NCBI GenBank assembly: GCA_023954595.1
Contig: JAGSHJ010000008.1
Coordinates: 1 to 20,969, forward strand
From: Bacteriovoracaceae bacterium
Lineage (GTDB): Bacteria > Bdellovibrionota > Bacteriovoracia > Bacteriovoracales > Bacteriovoracaceae
Direction: 5' to 3'
Length of the DNA: 20,969 bases
Below, in pieces: positions 1 to 7,572 of this stretch; position 1 is the first letter of the stretch; every line of letters starts with the position of its first letter. Under the pieces are notes generated by a model, which saw nothing but the letters and a program-made list of their open reading frames with translations, did no database searches and was not told where the DNA came from. Position numbers and translations under genes: made by a program.

Positions 1-236
1 ATCCTTTATCGTGTTTTTCTCTCTCAAAAGTTTTAAGGTAGTCTTTCAATTCAAAAGGTAGAATCAAAGAGGCTTTTCTCTCACACGCCTTCTCTACCGA
101 TGTTTTTAAGATCATCACTATGAATTTCAAAATATAAATCTCTTAGTTCCTTCTTAGTTGATTTATTTTTAGCTAATAAAGAACCTGAAACTAGAATGAG
201 TAAGATAAAAAATTTCAATTTAAAGATCCTCAACAT
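1..236 (-). CDS. Small secreted protein, apparently frameshifted and cut by the window edge
   Basis: I do not recognise the family. From an ATG at 236-234 the minus strand encodes a clear signal peptide: a basic start (MLRIFKLK), a hydrophobic run, then SGSLLA as a plausible signal peptidase I site. The mature part begins KNKSTKKELRDLYFEIHSDD. This frame stops at a TGA at 83-81 after 51 codons. A second frame, open from about 115 to the window edge, reads LKTSVEKACERKASLILPFE onward and looks equally protein-like. Losing one A from the A5 run near 105-109 would join the two frames. The start overlaps the end of the upstream rqcH gene by 17 nt, so the two are probably co-transcribed. It could be a real frameshift, a sequence error, or two overlapping small genes. 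Confidence 0.5.
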
Positions 237-1518
237 AGACTCTGATACGTTTTTCCTTTTTAAAGATTACTGCACCAGGACGTTTTTTTATACCTTTTAG
301 GTTTTTAACTTGAGTATACACTAGGTTCAGCTCTGGAGTTGTTATATGAGCACTCTTTCTCATCTCTAATGCGACCATTTCAAATACTTCAGCATCAAGT
401 GCTTTACTCTTTAACTTAACAATAATGTGTGGGCTCGTTTCACTATCTAGGTGAAACCACCAATCATCTTTACTGGCCCAACTCTTTCTAAGTTGATCAT
501 TACCTTGGGCACCTGTTCCAACACCTATGGAAATCACGTCATGGTCTACGGTATAATAGCCTAGCTCATCGTTTAATTTTTTAGATGCAACCTGCTTCTT
601 ATTCACGCTCCAAGTTGGCTGAATTACTGAAAGAGTATTTTCATATTCGTCTTGATTTGGTTTGGATGAGATTATCCTCTCAACCTCTTCAAGCCTTTTT
701 TCTAATATTGATTGGCCTTTCTTGAGCTTTTTTACTTTGGTGTAGAGTTCATCTCTTCGTTTAAAACTAGTGCTTTCTCTGAAGTTTATTTTGATTGAAT
801 CGATTTCTATTTTCTTATCTAGCGTATCAAAGTCTTGTCGCGACTCAATCCACTGCTTAAGCACTTGCCACTTTCTGGTTTGCTCCAAATCTTTCGATAT
901 GTTTTTAAACTTTCTTTTTAAAAAGTTTTTCTTCTTCTTACCTTCGCCACCACCAAAGGCCTGTTTTTCCTCTGCCTGAATTAGCTCATGAGCTTGGGGA
1001 ATTGATTTAGACTTAGGCTCGTTATTCTGTACCGTCCTTCCAGCCAGAGTCATTGCCTCATCGATACTAGAAACTTCAAGCTTTGCATCCCACGAACAGA
1101 GGATGTTCATCATGCCCGCTTTCTGATCATAAAACTCATTTGCAAAATATAGGTGTCTACCCTTATAGAAGAGGGCCAGGGTGCACTCTTTACCGAATTT
1201 TTGATATTTAATGTAGATGATCCTATCTTCAGGATCCATTTCAATCCCAAGAAGTCTTGCACCTGCTAGATGTTTTCTTAAATATTCAAGAAAACGATCT
1301 CTTTTACGCAGTGGACTAGGAATTTGTTTTTCTGCAACCCAAAATCCCTCGTAGCCTTTTCCTCTTCCAAAGTAGAGATAGACGGTCTTTCCCATCTCTC
1401 TTAAAGACAGAGATATATACCTAGAACTGCTGTAGATCTTCTGCAGCTGTCCTTGCTGGTCCCAGACCGTTTGAAATTGCCTAACTTGGCCTGCTATGTC
1501 ATTATACGTCAATATCAT
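220..1518 (-). CDS. rqcH: NFACT-family ribosome quality control protein (RqcH-like)
   Basis: RqcH-type proteins bind the stalled 50S-peptidyl-tRNA complex, recruit tRNA-Ala and add C-terminal alanine tails that mark the nascent chain for degradation. Reading from the ATG at 1518, the protein is 432 aa. It has an NFACT-N domain (about 1-150), a lysine-rich helical linker with a coiled coil (about 185-285), and a C-terminal NFACT-R/DUF814 domain (about 300-425). The last contains the recognisable KDDWWFH segment and the closing VKNLKGIKKRPGAV. The DR pair that matters for tailing in Bacillus RqcH is present at D98-R99. The protein is shorter than Bacillus RqcH, mostly in the middle. A GTG at 1545 would add nine hydrophobic residues; I prefer the ATG because the domain begins there. 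No Shine-Dalgarno is visible. A TATATT at 1531-1526, 7 nt before the ATG, would suit a leaderless mRNA. Confidence 0.85.
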   Translation of the reverse strand: MILTYNDIAGQVRQFQTVWDQQGQLQKIYSSSRYISLSLREMGKTVYLYFGRGKGYEGFWVAEKQIPSPLRKRDRFLEYLRKHLAGARLLGIEMDPEDRIIYIKYQKFGKECTLALFYKGRHLYFANEFYDQKAGMMNILCSWDAKLEVSSIDEAMTLAGRTVQNNEPKSKSIPQAHELIQAEEKQAFGGGEGKKKKNFLKRKFKNISKDLEQTRKWQVLKQWIESRQDFDTLDKKIEIDSIKINFRESTSFKRRDELYTKVKKLKKGQSILEKRLEEVERIISSKPNQDEYENTLSVIQPTWSVNKKQVASKKLNDELGYYTVDHDVISIGVGTGAQGNDQLRKSWASKDDWWFHLDSETSPHIIVKLKSKALDAEVFEMVALEMRKSAHITTPELNLVYTQVKNLKGIKKRPGAVIFKKEKRIRVYVEDL

Positions 1519-3868
1519 GACTAACAATATACAGAACAAAAACACGATTTTAAAACAGTTGGAGTGGGATTTATTTTATAGCAAAGTGAATTCTCTCTCT
1601 TTATTTAAAGATTGTGCACAGCGAGTGCTATCTAATGAGGTTTCTCACGAGAAACTTGAAGATATATTTTCAATTACAGACACATTTCTAGACCAGGCCA
1701 ACTATGAAGAGGTTGTGGCGATCTATTTAAAACTCACAGAGTTGGATGAAGATCACTTTGGTGCCAGTAGTGGAGCAAAGCTTGCTAAAGGTGTCATATT
1801 TGACCTCAAGGAATTATCACATCTTATTAGGCTACTAGAAATTGCTCACGAGCATAGAAAGTTTTTAAATGCTTCATTTGCTCCATTTGATATTGAAGAA
1901 CATGATAAGTTTAGACAGTACTTTCAAAGAAAAGTATTAAGAGAGTTTCGAACCTTCGTAACCAAAGAAGGTGAAGTAGACTTTTTTAAACACCCAAGAC
2001 TTAAAGAGCTATATAAGAGACAACTCGAAATAGAGACAGGCATTAGAAGCCTTCTTGGCAAGCTCAAGCATACAGAGAAATTTGAGAAAGCACTGCAATT
2101 TGAAAGTCATGACGTTATTAATGATAAGTACGTGCTACCAGTAAGAAGCGATAGCTTTAGCTCCTCCCTAGGTTCAATTGTGGCACGCTCCGAATCGGGT
2201 AGAACTTTATTTGTGGAACCGATGGAGCTTAGACAGCAAAACCTTGCAAGACTTGAGACTATTTTAAAAATTGATCAGATTGTTCATGAGATTGCTAGAG
2301 ATTTCTCCCAGAGGTTGGCACCCTATTCCAACATTATTGATCAAACAGTAGAACAAGTTTTCTTATTTGATGAGTTTCAAACACGATCCAAGTTCGCACT
2401 AGAATATGGACTAAACCGTCCAACCCTAATTGATAATCACAGTATTGAGCTTGATAACTTTTTTCATCCTTTAATTGAAAATCCTGTAAAGAACAGCATC
2501 ACAATCAATTATGATGATAAAGGTCTCGTTATTTCAGGGCCTAACACAGGTGGGAAGACGGCCGCAATCAAAGCGATAGCTCTATCTTGTTTCTTTTTAA
2601 AACACGGTCTCTTTGTCCCTGCACGACGAGCCCAAATGTTTAACTTTGAAAATGTTTTCTATTTTGGAAACGACCAACAAAGCCTTGAACAAGGACTCAG
2701 CTCTTTTGCAGCAGAGGTCAAAAACTACACGCAATTATTGAAGCTTCTTGGTGAGAGTAACCTTGTTATCATTGATGAGATATTTAACTCTACAAGCTCA
2801 GAAGAAGCATCTGCTTTGGCCTTTGCCTTTTTTGAAGAAATAACAAAATCTCAAAGCTCAAAGATCATTGTTTCCACCCACCATCAAACTTTAAAGACAA
2901 TGGCCCATGCGCAGAACGAATACCTATCATGCCATGTTGGTTTTAATGCTGAAATCAATCAGCCAACCTATAAGTTGGTATTTGGTTCTCCTGGTAGCTC
3001 CCTTGCCATTGATATATTTAAAAAGCTCAGTGGTGAAGATCCTATTTGTGAACAAATCTATAAAGAAGCAACTAAGCGTCTAGATAATAAGATGATTAAT
3101 TACGAGAAGCTTCTTCATAGTCTGTCTGAGAGAGAGGGCAAACTCTCCAAGCTTGTGGATCAGAACGAGCAAATAAATAAAGAGCTTAAGAATCAGAAAG
3201 AGGCCGCGAAGGGAATCATCCAACTGAAAGTTGATGAAGAAGTAACCAAACTGCGACAGAAACTTTCTAAGATTGAACAAAGAGCAGAGCAAGCACTTCA
3301 AGACGCAAAAAACGGCGAAATCAACTCTAGCCGTGCAAATAGAAAAAGATTTAGCAGTATTGAGAGTGAGCTTACTCCTTTTGTTAAAAAAGAAGATACT
3401 GGCCAGCGCTTTGAGAAATTTAAAGACATGCCTAAACCAAAAGAGCTTGTTGTTGGAAGTAAATATTTCTGTTCATTTGTAAATCAAACCGTAACACTCA
3501 AAGAGATTAAAAACGCTAAAACTGTCATCGTTACACGTGGTGCTTTAAATATTAAGTGCCCAGCAGACTCTTTGCATATTCCCAATAAAAGCTATGGGCA
3601 GAAGGTTGTGGTTACTGCTCAAAGAAGCTCCCATGCTAAAATTGAATATGATTGTCGCGGAATGCGCTTACATGAGTTTCAAAACATTGTGGAAAATGCC
3701 ATCCCTGATCTACTTAGTGGAAATGTCCCATACATAAATGTGATTCATGGACATGGCAACGGTACACTTAAGAAATGGCTTAGGGATTTTATTAAAAATA
3801 GTAAGACTATTGAGTGGGATAAGGCCGAGACAGGAAATGACGGTGAGACAAGGATTATTGCCAAATAG
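1517..3868 (+). CDS. mutS2: MutS2 ATPase with C-terminal Smr nuclease domain
   Basis: MutS2 is a dimeric ABC-type ATPase. In Bacillus it recognises collided ribosomes and splits them, feeding the RqcH pathway; older work ties it to suppression of recombination. The 783-aa product matches the family length. It has the N-terminal core/lever helices (about 1-320), Walker A GPNTGGKT (341-348), the SSFAAEVKNYTQLL signature (about 395-408), Walker B LVIIDE (416-421), the STHH switch (453-456), a long coiled coil (about 525-610), and a Smr domain with DCRGMRLHE (712-720) and HGHGNG (744-749). The usual DELGAGTDP after Walker B is replaced by DEIFNSTSSEE. Starts at 1496 and 1517 are both in frame. 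I chose 1517 because MTNNIQNKNTILKQLEWDL resembles a family N-terminus. Neither start has a good ribosome binding site. The gene is divergent from rqcH. Confidence 0.93.
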   Translation: MTNNIQNKNTILKQLEWDLFYSKVNSLSLFKDCAQRVLSNEVSHEKLEDIFSITDTFLDQANYEEVVAIYLKLTELDEDHFGASSGAKLAKGVIFDLKELSHLIRLLEIAHEHRKFLNASFAPFDIEEHDKFRQYFQRKVLREFRTFVTKEGEVDFFKHPRLKELYKRQLEIETGIRSLLGKLKHTEKFEKALQFESHDVINDKYVLPVRSDSFSSSLGSIVARSESGRTLFVEPMELRQQNLARLETILKIDQIVHEIARDFSQRLAPYSNIIDQTVEQVFLFDEFQTRSKFALEYGLNRPTLIDNHSIELDNFFHPLIENPVKNSITINYDDKGLVISGPNTGGKTAAIKAIALSCFFLKHGLFVPARRAQMFNFENVFYFGNDQQSLEQGLSSFAAEVKNYTQLLKLLGESNLVIIDEIFNSTSSEEASALAFAFFEEITKSQSSKIIVSTHHQTLKTMAHAQNEYLSCHVGFNAEINQPTYKLVFGSPGSSLAIDIFKKLSGEDPICEQIYKEATKRLDNKMINYEKLLHSLSEREGKLSKLVDQNEQINKELKNQKEAAKGIIQLKVDEEVTKLRQKLSKIEQRAEQALQDAKNGEINSSRANRKRFSSIESELTPFVKKEDTGQRFEKFKDMPKPKELVVGSKYFCSFVNQTVTLKEIKNAKTVIVTRGALNIKCPADSLHIPNKSYGQKVVVTAQRSSHAKIEYDCRGMRLHEFQNIVENAIPDLLSGNVPYINVIHGHGNGTLKKWLRDFIKNSKTIEWDKAETGNDGETRIIAK

Positions 3869-3879
3869 GCCCACCGTCA
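3838..3879. terminator. Possible bidirectional terminator between mutS2 and lepB
   Basis: A perfect 8-bp inverted repeat, TGACGGTG at 3838-3845 and CACCGTCA at 3872-3879, spans the mutS2 stop codon with a 26-nt loop. It lies between two convergent genes whose stops are only 20 bp apart. An AT-rich tract with several T runs follows on the plus strand. The loop is long and the T tract is interrupted, so efficient termination is uncertain. Confidence 0.35.
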
Positions 3880-3887
3880 AAAATATT

Positions 3888-4664
3888 TTATTCTATTAAG
3901 CTACCGATTCTCCAAGGTCTAAACTTAAAAGTTTCATCCCCATTTGACCAAGGCCATGGGAAAGATAGAGAAAACCAAATCAGGATTGCTTCACCTTTGA
4001 TATTCTCAAAAGGTACAAATCCCCAAATCCTACTATCTGCCGAGAAGTCTCTATTATCGCCCATTACAAAGTATTTGCCTTGGGGTACCAAGATTTTATT
4101 GAAGTTTGCAATGTAGATATTATCTTCATCCACCTGGGTAACGTGATTGTGTTCACCTGTGGCAGTTTCAAAAAATTTAAAGTTAAATCTTTTAAACTTA
4201 TCATCCATATCTTCCATAATCTCACTACCATCCATAGGTTTAGCAGTGATTGGTTGATCATTAACATAGACGACTTTATCAATAACCTGAATAGTATCCC
4301 CAGGAAGGCCAACTACACGTTTAATGTAGTTCAAGTCAGGGTTTTTAGGATATTTAAATACAATGACATCACCACGCTCAGGAGTCTGCGGGCCTGTGAT
4401 ATAAGTTGGATCACTAAACCAATCAGAGAAAGGAACCTTAAAGCCGTAAGCAAATTTATTGACCAAAATAAAGTCACCAATCAATAAAGTTGGAATCATT
4501 GATCCAGATGGAATTTTGAACGGTTCAAAAAATGTCGAACGAAATGCCAGAACTGAAACGACAATTATAATTATAGATTTGAATTCTTTTATGAACTTTT
4601 TGCTTGAAGAAAGGTCTTTAGTCTCGCCTTCCGAAAGCTGTTTTTCTAGCTGATCATCACTCAT
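3888..4664 (-). CDS. lepB: Signal peptidase I
   Basis: Cleaves signal peptides from exported proteins at the outer face of the inner membrane. The 258-aa protein has a short cytoplasmic N-terminus, one membrane helix (about 30-45), then the S26 catalytic domain. The nucleophile is S55 in SGSMIPTL and the general base is K115 in YIKRVVGLPGD. The conserved MGDNRDFSADSR box is at 201-212 and the hydrophobic GEAILIWF segment follows. All family boxes are intact. It is the last gene of the minus-strand operon, 12 bp after the transpeptidase gene. The acidic insert at about 145-185 sits where family members vary. Confidence 0.96.
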   Translation of the reverse strand: MSDDQLEKQLSEGETKDLSSSKKFIKEFKSIIIIVVSVLAFRSTFFEPFKIPSGSMIPTLLIGDFILVNKFAYGFKVPFSDWFSDPTYITGPQTPERGDVIVFKYPKNPDLNYIKRVVGLPGDTIQVIDKVVYVNDQPITAKPMDGSEIMEDMDDKFKRFNFKFFETATGEHNHVTQVDEDNIYIANFNKILVPQGKYFVMGDNRDFSADSRIWGFVPFENIKGEAILIWFSLSFPWPWSNGDETFKFRPWRIGSLIE

Positions 4665-4676
4665 TTGTCGTTTTCC

Positions 4677-5870
4677 TTATTCTTTTAAAGAATCATAATA
4701 ATGTTGAATAATTTTTTTAGCAAGGTAGGTACTCTTAATATACCACTTTTCAACGTTAACAATCATAACACATACAGAGATCCCTGCATCATTCTCATCA
4801 CCCTTAGGCTTTGCGTAACTTACAAACCAATCTCTCTTACCATGCGGAACACCACCAGTGATGGTACCGGTTTTACCACCGATTTCTATATCTCTAATTT
4901 TCTTAGTTTTCCACGGCCTGAAGGCACCTCTAGCGGTACCGCGCTTGACCGTCAGATTCATCATCTCTTTAAGTTCAAGTGCTGCTTCTTTTGAAAGTGA
5001 TCTGCTAAGGATGTAGCTTGGGGCCCAAACTTCCCTCTCCATCTTCTCATCTCTGACGGATTCAACAACATGTGGCTTTTTAAGAACACCCTCATTCGCT
5101 ATTACAGATGCAATTAATGCCCCATGAAGCGGGCTTATCATTGTCTTTCTATTAAATCCGGAAGCAAGTTCTGCCAAATTGTATTTGCTCTCAACAGGGA
5201 AAAGCTTTGAAGTTCCAGATTCAAGAATCTGTAGAAGCTCTTCATTGAAACCAAACTTGCTTGCGGTGCTGAAGATACTTTTAAAGTTTGTGTTATTAAT
5301 TGCGGCCTTGCCAAAAACCACATTATTCGACCATGCAAAGGCCTTTTCAAAAGGTATGGCCCTAGTCCAGCGATTCTTTTTGTCTTTGAGTTGATACTTA
5401 TAAAGTGTCGTTGATTTCCCATTATATGAGAACTTGGTCCCTTTATGGACATCCGTATTATCTAAAAGATCTGCCGCTGTAATAACTTTAAACACACTTG
5501 CAGCAGGGTGAGCTGAAGAGAATGCCATAGACTTGCCTACAACATTGCCCTTTCTCTGAAAATCCACTGCTGTAAGAATGGCGCCCGTGTTATTGTCTAG
5601 GACTACTACAGAAGTATAGTCAGACCTGTATCTTCTCATCTGCTTTACGACATAATTTGTAAGGTCTTCATTGATTGTATAGTCGACCGCATACTCTCTA
5701 TCATTATAATTTAGCTTTTCAGGCCATCCCTTATTTGAAAAAACTTCTTTTGATAGAGTTTTTTTAAATTCCTCAGCATCGAATGTCTCAAAGCTTAGGT
5801 CTTTACTGAAATTAAAATTTGCAAATGCAAAGCATGGCAACGCCAATAGTGATAAGAGATATTTATTCAT
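4677..5870 (-). CDS. Secreted penicillin-binding-type transpeptidase
   Basis: A periplasmic serine acyltransferase of the PBP transpeptidase fold, probably acting on peptidoglycan cross-links. The 397-aa protein has the three active-site motifs in order: S125-V-F-K128, S181-N-N183 and K333-T-G335. There is no transglycosylase domain and no dimerisation module typical of large class B PBPs. The N-terminus is a cleavable signal peptide (MNKYLLSLLALPCFAFA, likely cut after A17) rather than a retained membrane anchor, so the enzyme is predicted to be soluble in the periplasm. The closest match in layout is the transpeptidase domain of PbpA/FtsI-type proteins. The start overlaps the end of rlmE by 8 bp, and lepB follows. 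The exact subfamily and substrate cannot be told from the sequence. Confidence 0.85.
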   Translation of the reverse strand: MNKYLLSLLALPCFAFANFNFSKDLSFETFDAEEFKKTLSKEVFSNKGWPEKLNYNDREYAVDYTINEDLTNYVVKQMRRYRSDYTSVVVLDNNTGAILTAVDFQRKGNVVGKSMAFSSAHPAASVFKVITAADLLDNTDVHKGTKFSYNGKSTTLYKYQLKDKKNRWTRAIPFEKAFAWSNNVVFGKAAINNTNFKSIFSTASKFGFNEELLQILESGTSKLFPVESKYNLAELASGFNRKTMISPLHGALIASVIANEGVLKKPHVVESVRDEKMEREVWAPSYILSRSLSKEAALELKEMMNLTVKRGTARGAFRPWKTKKIRDIEIGGKTGTITGGVPHGKRDWFVSYAKPKGDENDAGISVCVMIVNVEKWYIKSTYLAKKIIQHYYDSLKE

Positions 5871-6462
5871 TACCTTTATAACCTTTTCCTATAACAAAGA
5901 ACTCTTTACTCACACTTCTTGTGGACTTTGGCTTAAGGTAGTTAAATTCTTTAAATACGGATCTTTGTTGCTTTAGGTATTCTTGGGCGTCATGGCTATC
6001 GAATACTTTAATTACGAAGTTTCCTCCAGGACGTAAAAGTTTTGGAAGATGATAAAAAACCATTTCAACCAAGTTCAAACTTCTGGCCTGATCTACTGAC
6101 TTTATACCCATAGTGTTAGGGGCCATATCTGAAACAACGACATCAAACTGGGACGTAACCCCAAGCTCTTCCAATGTTTGCAGGTCATTCACATCTTTTT
6201 CAAACACGGAAACATTTGGAATCTTATCTATTTTGTCGTTAACCTCTTTGATATCAATGCCAACGACTTTTCCGTCTTTTCCAATTTTTTTGGATGTGTA
6301 TTGAATCCAAGACCCAGGGTAATATCCTAAATCAAATACCAAGTCCCCTTTTGAGATTACTTTGTATTTGTTGTCTATTTCCTCAAGTTTATAAACACTT
6401 CTGGCAACAAAGTTTTCATTTTTTGCCTTATTAAAATAGTGATCTTTTACTTTAAAACCCAT
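5863..6462 (-). CDS. rlmE: 23S rRNA (uridine 2552-2'-O)-methyltransferase, RlmE/FtsJ family
   Basis: RlmE methylates U2552 in the A loop of 23S rRNA during late 50S assembly, using SAM. The 199-aa protein has the usual family length and the K-D-K-E tetrad: K25 in RSVYKLEEID, D112 in VSDMAPN, K152 in FVIKVFD and E187 in SKEFFVIG. The SAM-binding motif I reads DLGYYPGSW (44-52) rather than the common DLGAAPGGW, a visible but probably tolerated change. The ATG follows directly on the TAG of the upstream regulator gene with no spacer, and the stop region overlaps the next gene, so translation is probably coupled through the operon. Confidence 0.92.
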   Translation of the reverse strand: MGFKVKDHYFNKAKNENFVARSVYKLEEIDNKYKVISKGDLVFDLGYYPGSWIQYTSKKIGKDGKVVGIDIKEVNDKIDKIPNVSVFEKDVNDLQTLEELGVTSQFDVVVSDMAPNTMGIKSVDQARSLNLVEMVFYHLPKLLRPGGNFVIKVFDSHDAQEYLKQQRSVFKEFNYLKPKSTRSVSKEFFVIGKGYKGNE

Positions 6463-7377
6463 CTAGTTCGCTTCTTTGTAATCAGTTTTTTTTCTTCTTA
6501 CCTTAATATCATATTTTTTTATTTTTGACAGAAGCGTCACTTTGCTAATTTTAATTTCTCTGGAGGTCTTATTTATTCGGAATTCACGCTTTTCAAGCAT
6601 TCTAATTAGAAACCGCTTCTCAAAGCTCTCAAGACACTGATGATAGTCTTCAGTAGTATTACTGGAGCATATTGAGTGATTTAAATAACTAGGAAGGTCA
6701 GTGACATTTATTACCGCATCCCCCATAGCGACAGCATAATCCATAACATTTTTGAGCTCTCTATAATTCCCTGGCCATTCATAGGTGCTAAGCTTTGCCA
6801 GTGTGTCTGTTCCTAATAATAATTCTGGGCGATTTGCACGTTTCTTTGAATCTAGAAAGAAGTCTTCGATTACTTCCTCTATTTTTTCGACTGACTGCAG
6901 TGCAACTAAATTGAGCTCAAATGTTCTTAATCGAAAGAATAGGTCCTCTCTGAAAGTCCCCTGAGCAACCATTTCTTCAAGATTTTTATTCGTAGCGAAA
7001 ACAATTCTACCTTTAAAGCTCTGTGCGGATGTTGAGCCTACAGGATAATAGATTCCCTCCTCAAGTACCATAAGTAGCTTTGCCTGGGTTTCCAGCGCCA
7101 TATCTCCAACTTCATCCAGAAATAAGGTTCCATCACCTACGGCCTTTAGAAAGCCGTTTTTTTCACCAATAGCACCAGTAAACGCTCCTCGCACATGGCC
7201 AAAGAGTTCACTCTCAAAAAGAGCTTGCGTGAAGTTACATAAATTCACATGAACGAAGGCACGATTTCTTCTAGATGAATATTGATGAATCTGTTTGGCC
7301 TTTCTACTTTTACCTGAACCCGTAGGGCCTGTAATAAGAAGTGTCTGATCAGACATGGCCATTCTTTTCTCTAACAT
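6463..7377 (-). CDS. Sigma-54-dependent transcription activator lacking an N-terminal sensor domain
   Basis: A bacterial enhancer-binding protein that remodels sigma-54 RNA polymerase by ATP hydrolysis. The 304-aa protein starts within the AAA+ domain. Visible elements are Walker A GPTGSGKS (17-24), GAFTGA for sigma-54 contact (64-69), Walker B TLFLDEVGD (84-92), the arginine-finger region FREDLFFRL (142-150), WPGNYREL (201-208), and a C-terminal Fis-like helix-turn-helix (about 250-293) ending in a basic tail. No receiver, GAF or PAS domain precedes the AAA+ core, so control must come from a partner protein, from its level, or from DNA binding. The start is supported by a strong AAGGAG 5 nt upstream. 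It is first in the operon with rlmE, the transpeptidase and lepB. The sequence gives no clue to its targets. Confidence 0.92.
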   Translation of the reverse strand: MLEKRMAMSDQTLLITGPTGSGKSRKAKQIHQYSSRRNRAFVHVNLCNFTQALFESELFGHVRGAFTGAIGEKNGFLKAVGDGTLFLDEVGDMALETQAKLLMVLEEGIYYPVGSTSAQSFKGRIVFATNKNLEEMVAQGTFREDLFFRLRTFELNLVALQSVEKIEEVIEDFFLDSKKRANRPELLLGTDTLAKLSTYEWPGNYRELKNVMDYAVAMGDAVINVTDLPSYLNHSICSSNTTEDYHQCLESFEKRFLIRMLEKREFRINKTSREIKISKVTLLSKIKKYDIKVRRKKTDYKEAN

Positions 7378-7382
7378 GATTG

Positions 7383-7406
7383 CTCCTTAAAATAATTATT
7401 AAGGAG
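7383..7406 (-). promoter_or_regulatory. Hairpin that buries the activator gene's Shine-Dalgarno
   Basis: On the minus-strand transcript, CUCCUUAA (7406-7399) pairs perfectly with UUAAGGAG (7390-7383) across an 8-nt loop. The 3' arm contains the AAGGAG ribosome binding site, 5 nt from the ATG at 7377. The stem has three G-C and five A-U pairs, moderate enough to open with temperature, a ligand or a bound protein. It could also be a DNA operator for a dimeric regulator, including the activator itself. Confidence 0.55.
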
Positions 7407-7453
7407 TCTTATGACCGTTTGTGAAAAGTAGCTAGATGTACCAAGCTTTGTTG

Positions 7454-7476
7454 CTGTCATTTTTCAAATCTGACAG
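7454..7476. promoter_or_regulatory. Dyad CTGTCA-N11-TGACAG, possible operator
   Basis: A perfect 6-bp inverted repeat, CTGTCA at 7454-7459 and TGACAG at 7471-7476, with centres about 17 bp apart. It lies 77-99 bp upstream of the activator's start codon, a position and form that suit a binding site for a dimeric helix-turn-helix protein such as a Fis-like activator. It is not placed as a terminator, because no T tract follows on either strand. Confidence 0.35.
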
Positions 7477-7572
7477 AAACGGTTTCTTTAGTTTTCTTAA
7501 GCGATCGAGGCGTTGACTTTTTTTAGCCAATAATTAATTATCTTTGCTCCCGTTTTGAGTAAATCAACTCAT

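Noticed and set aside
1496..1545. Longer N-termini for rqcH (GTG 1545) and mutS2 (ATG 1496)
   Set aside because: Both would add residues without family resemblance and would create a 50-bp divergent overlap; neither has a better ribosome binding site. Not excluded, only less likely.
4080..4487. Plus-strand 135-aa open frame inside lepB
   Set aside because: Antisense to a fully conserved signal peptidase gene, no ribosome binding site, composition typical of a shadow frame.
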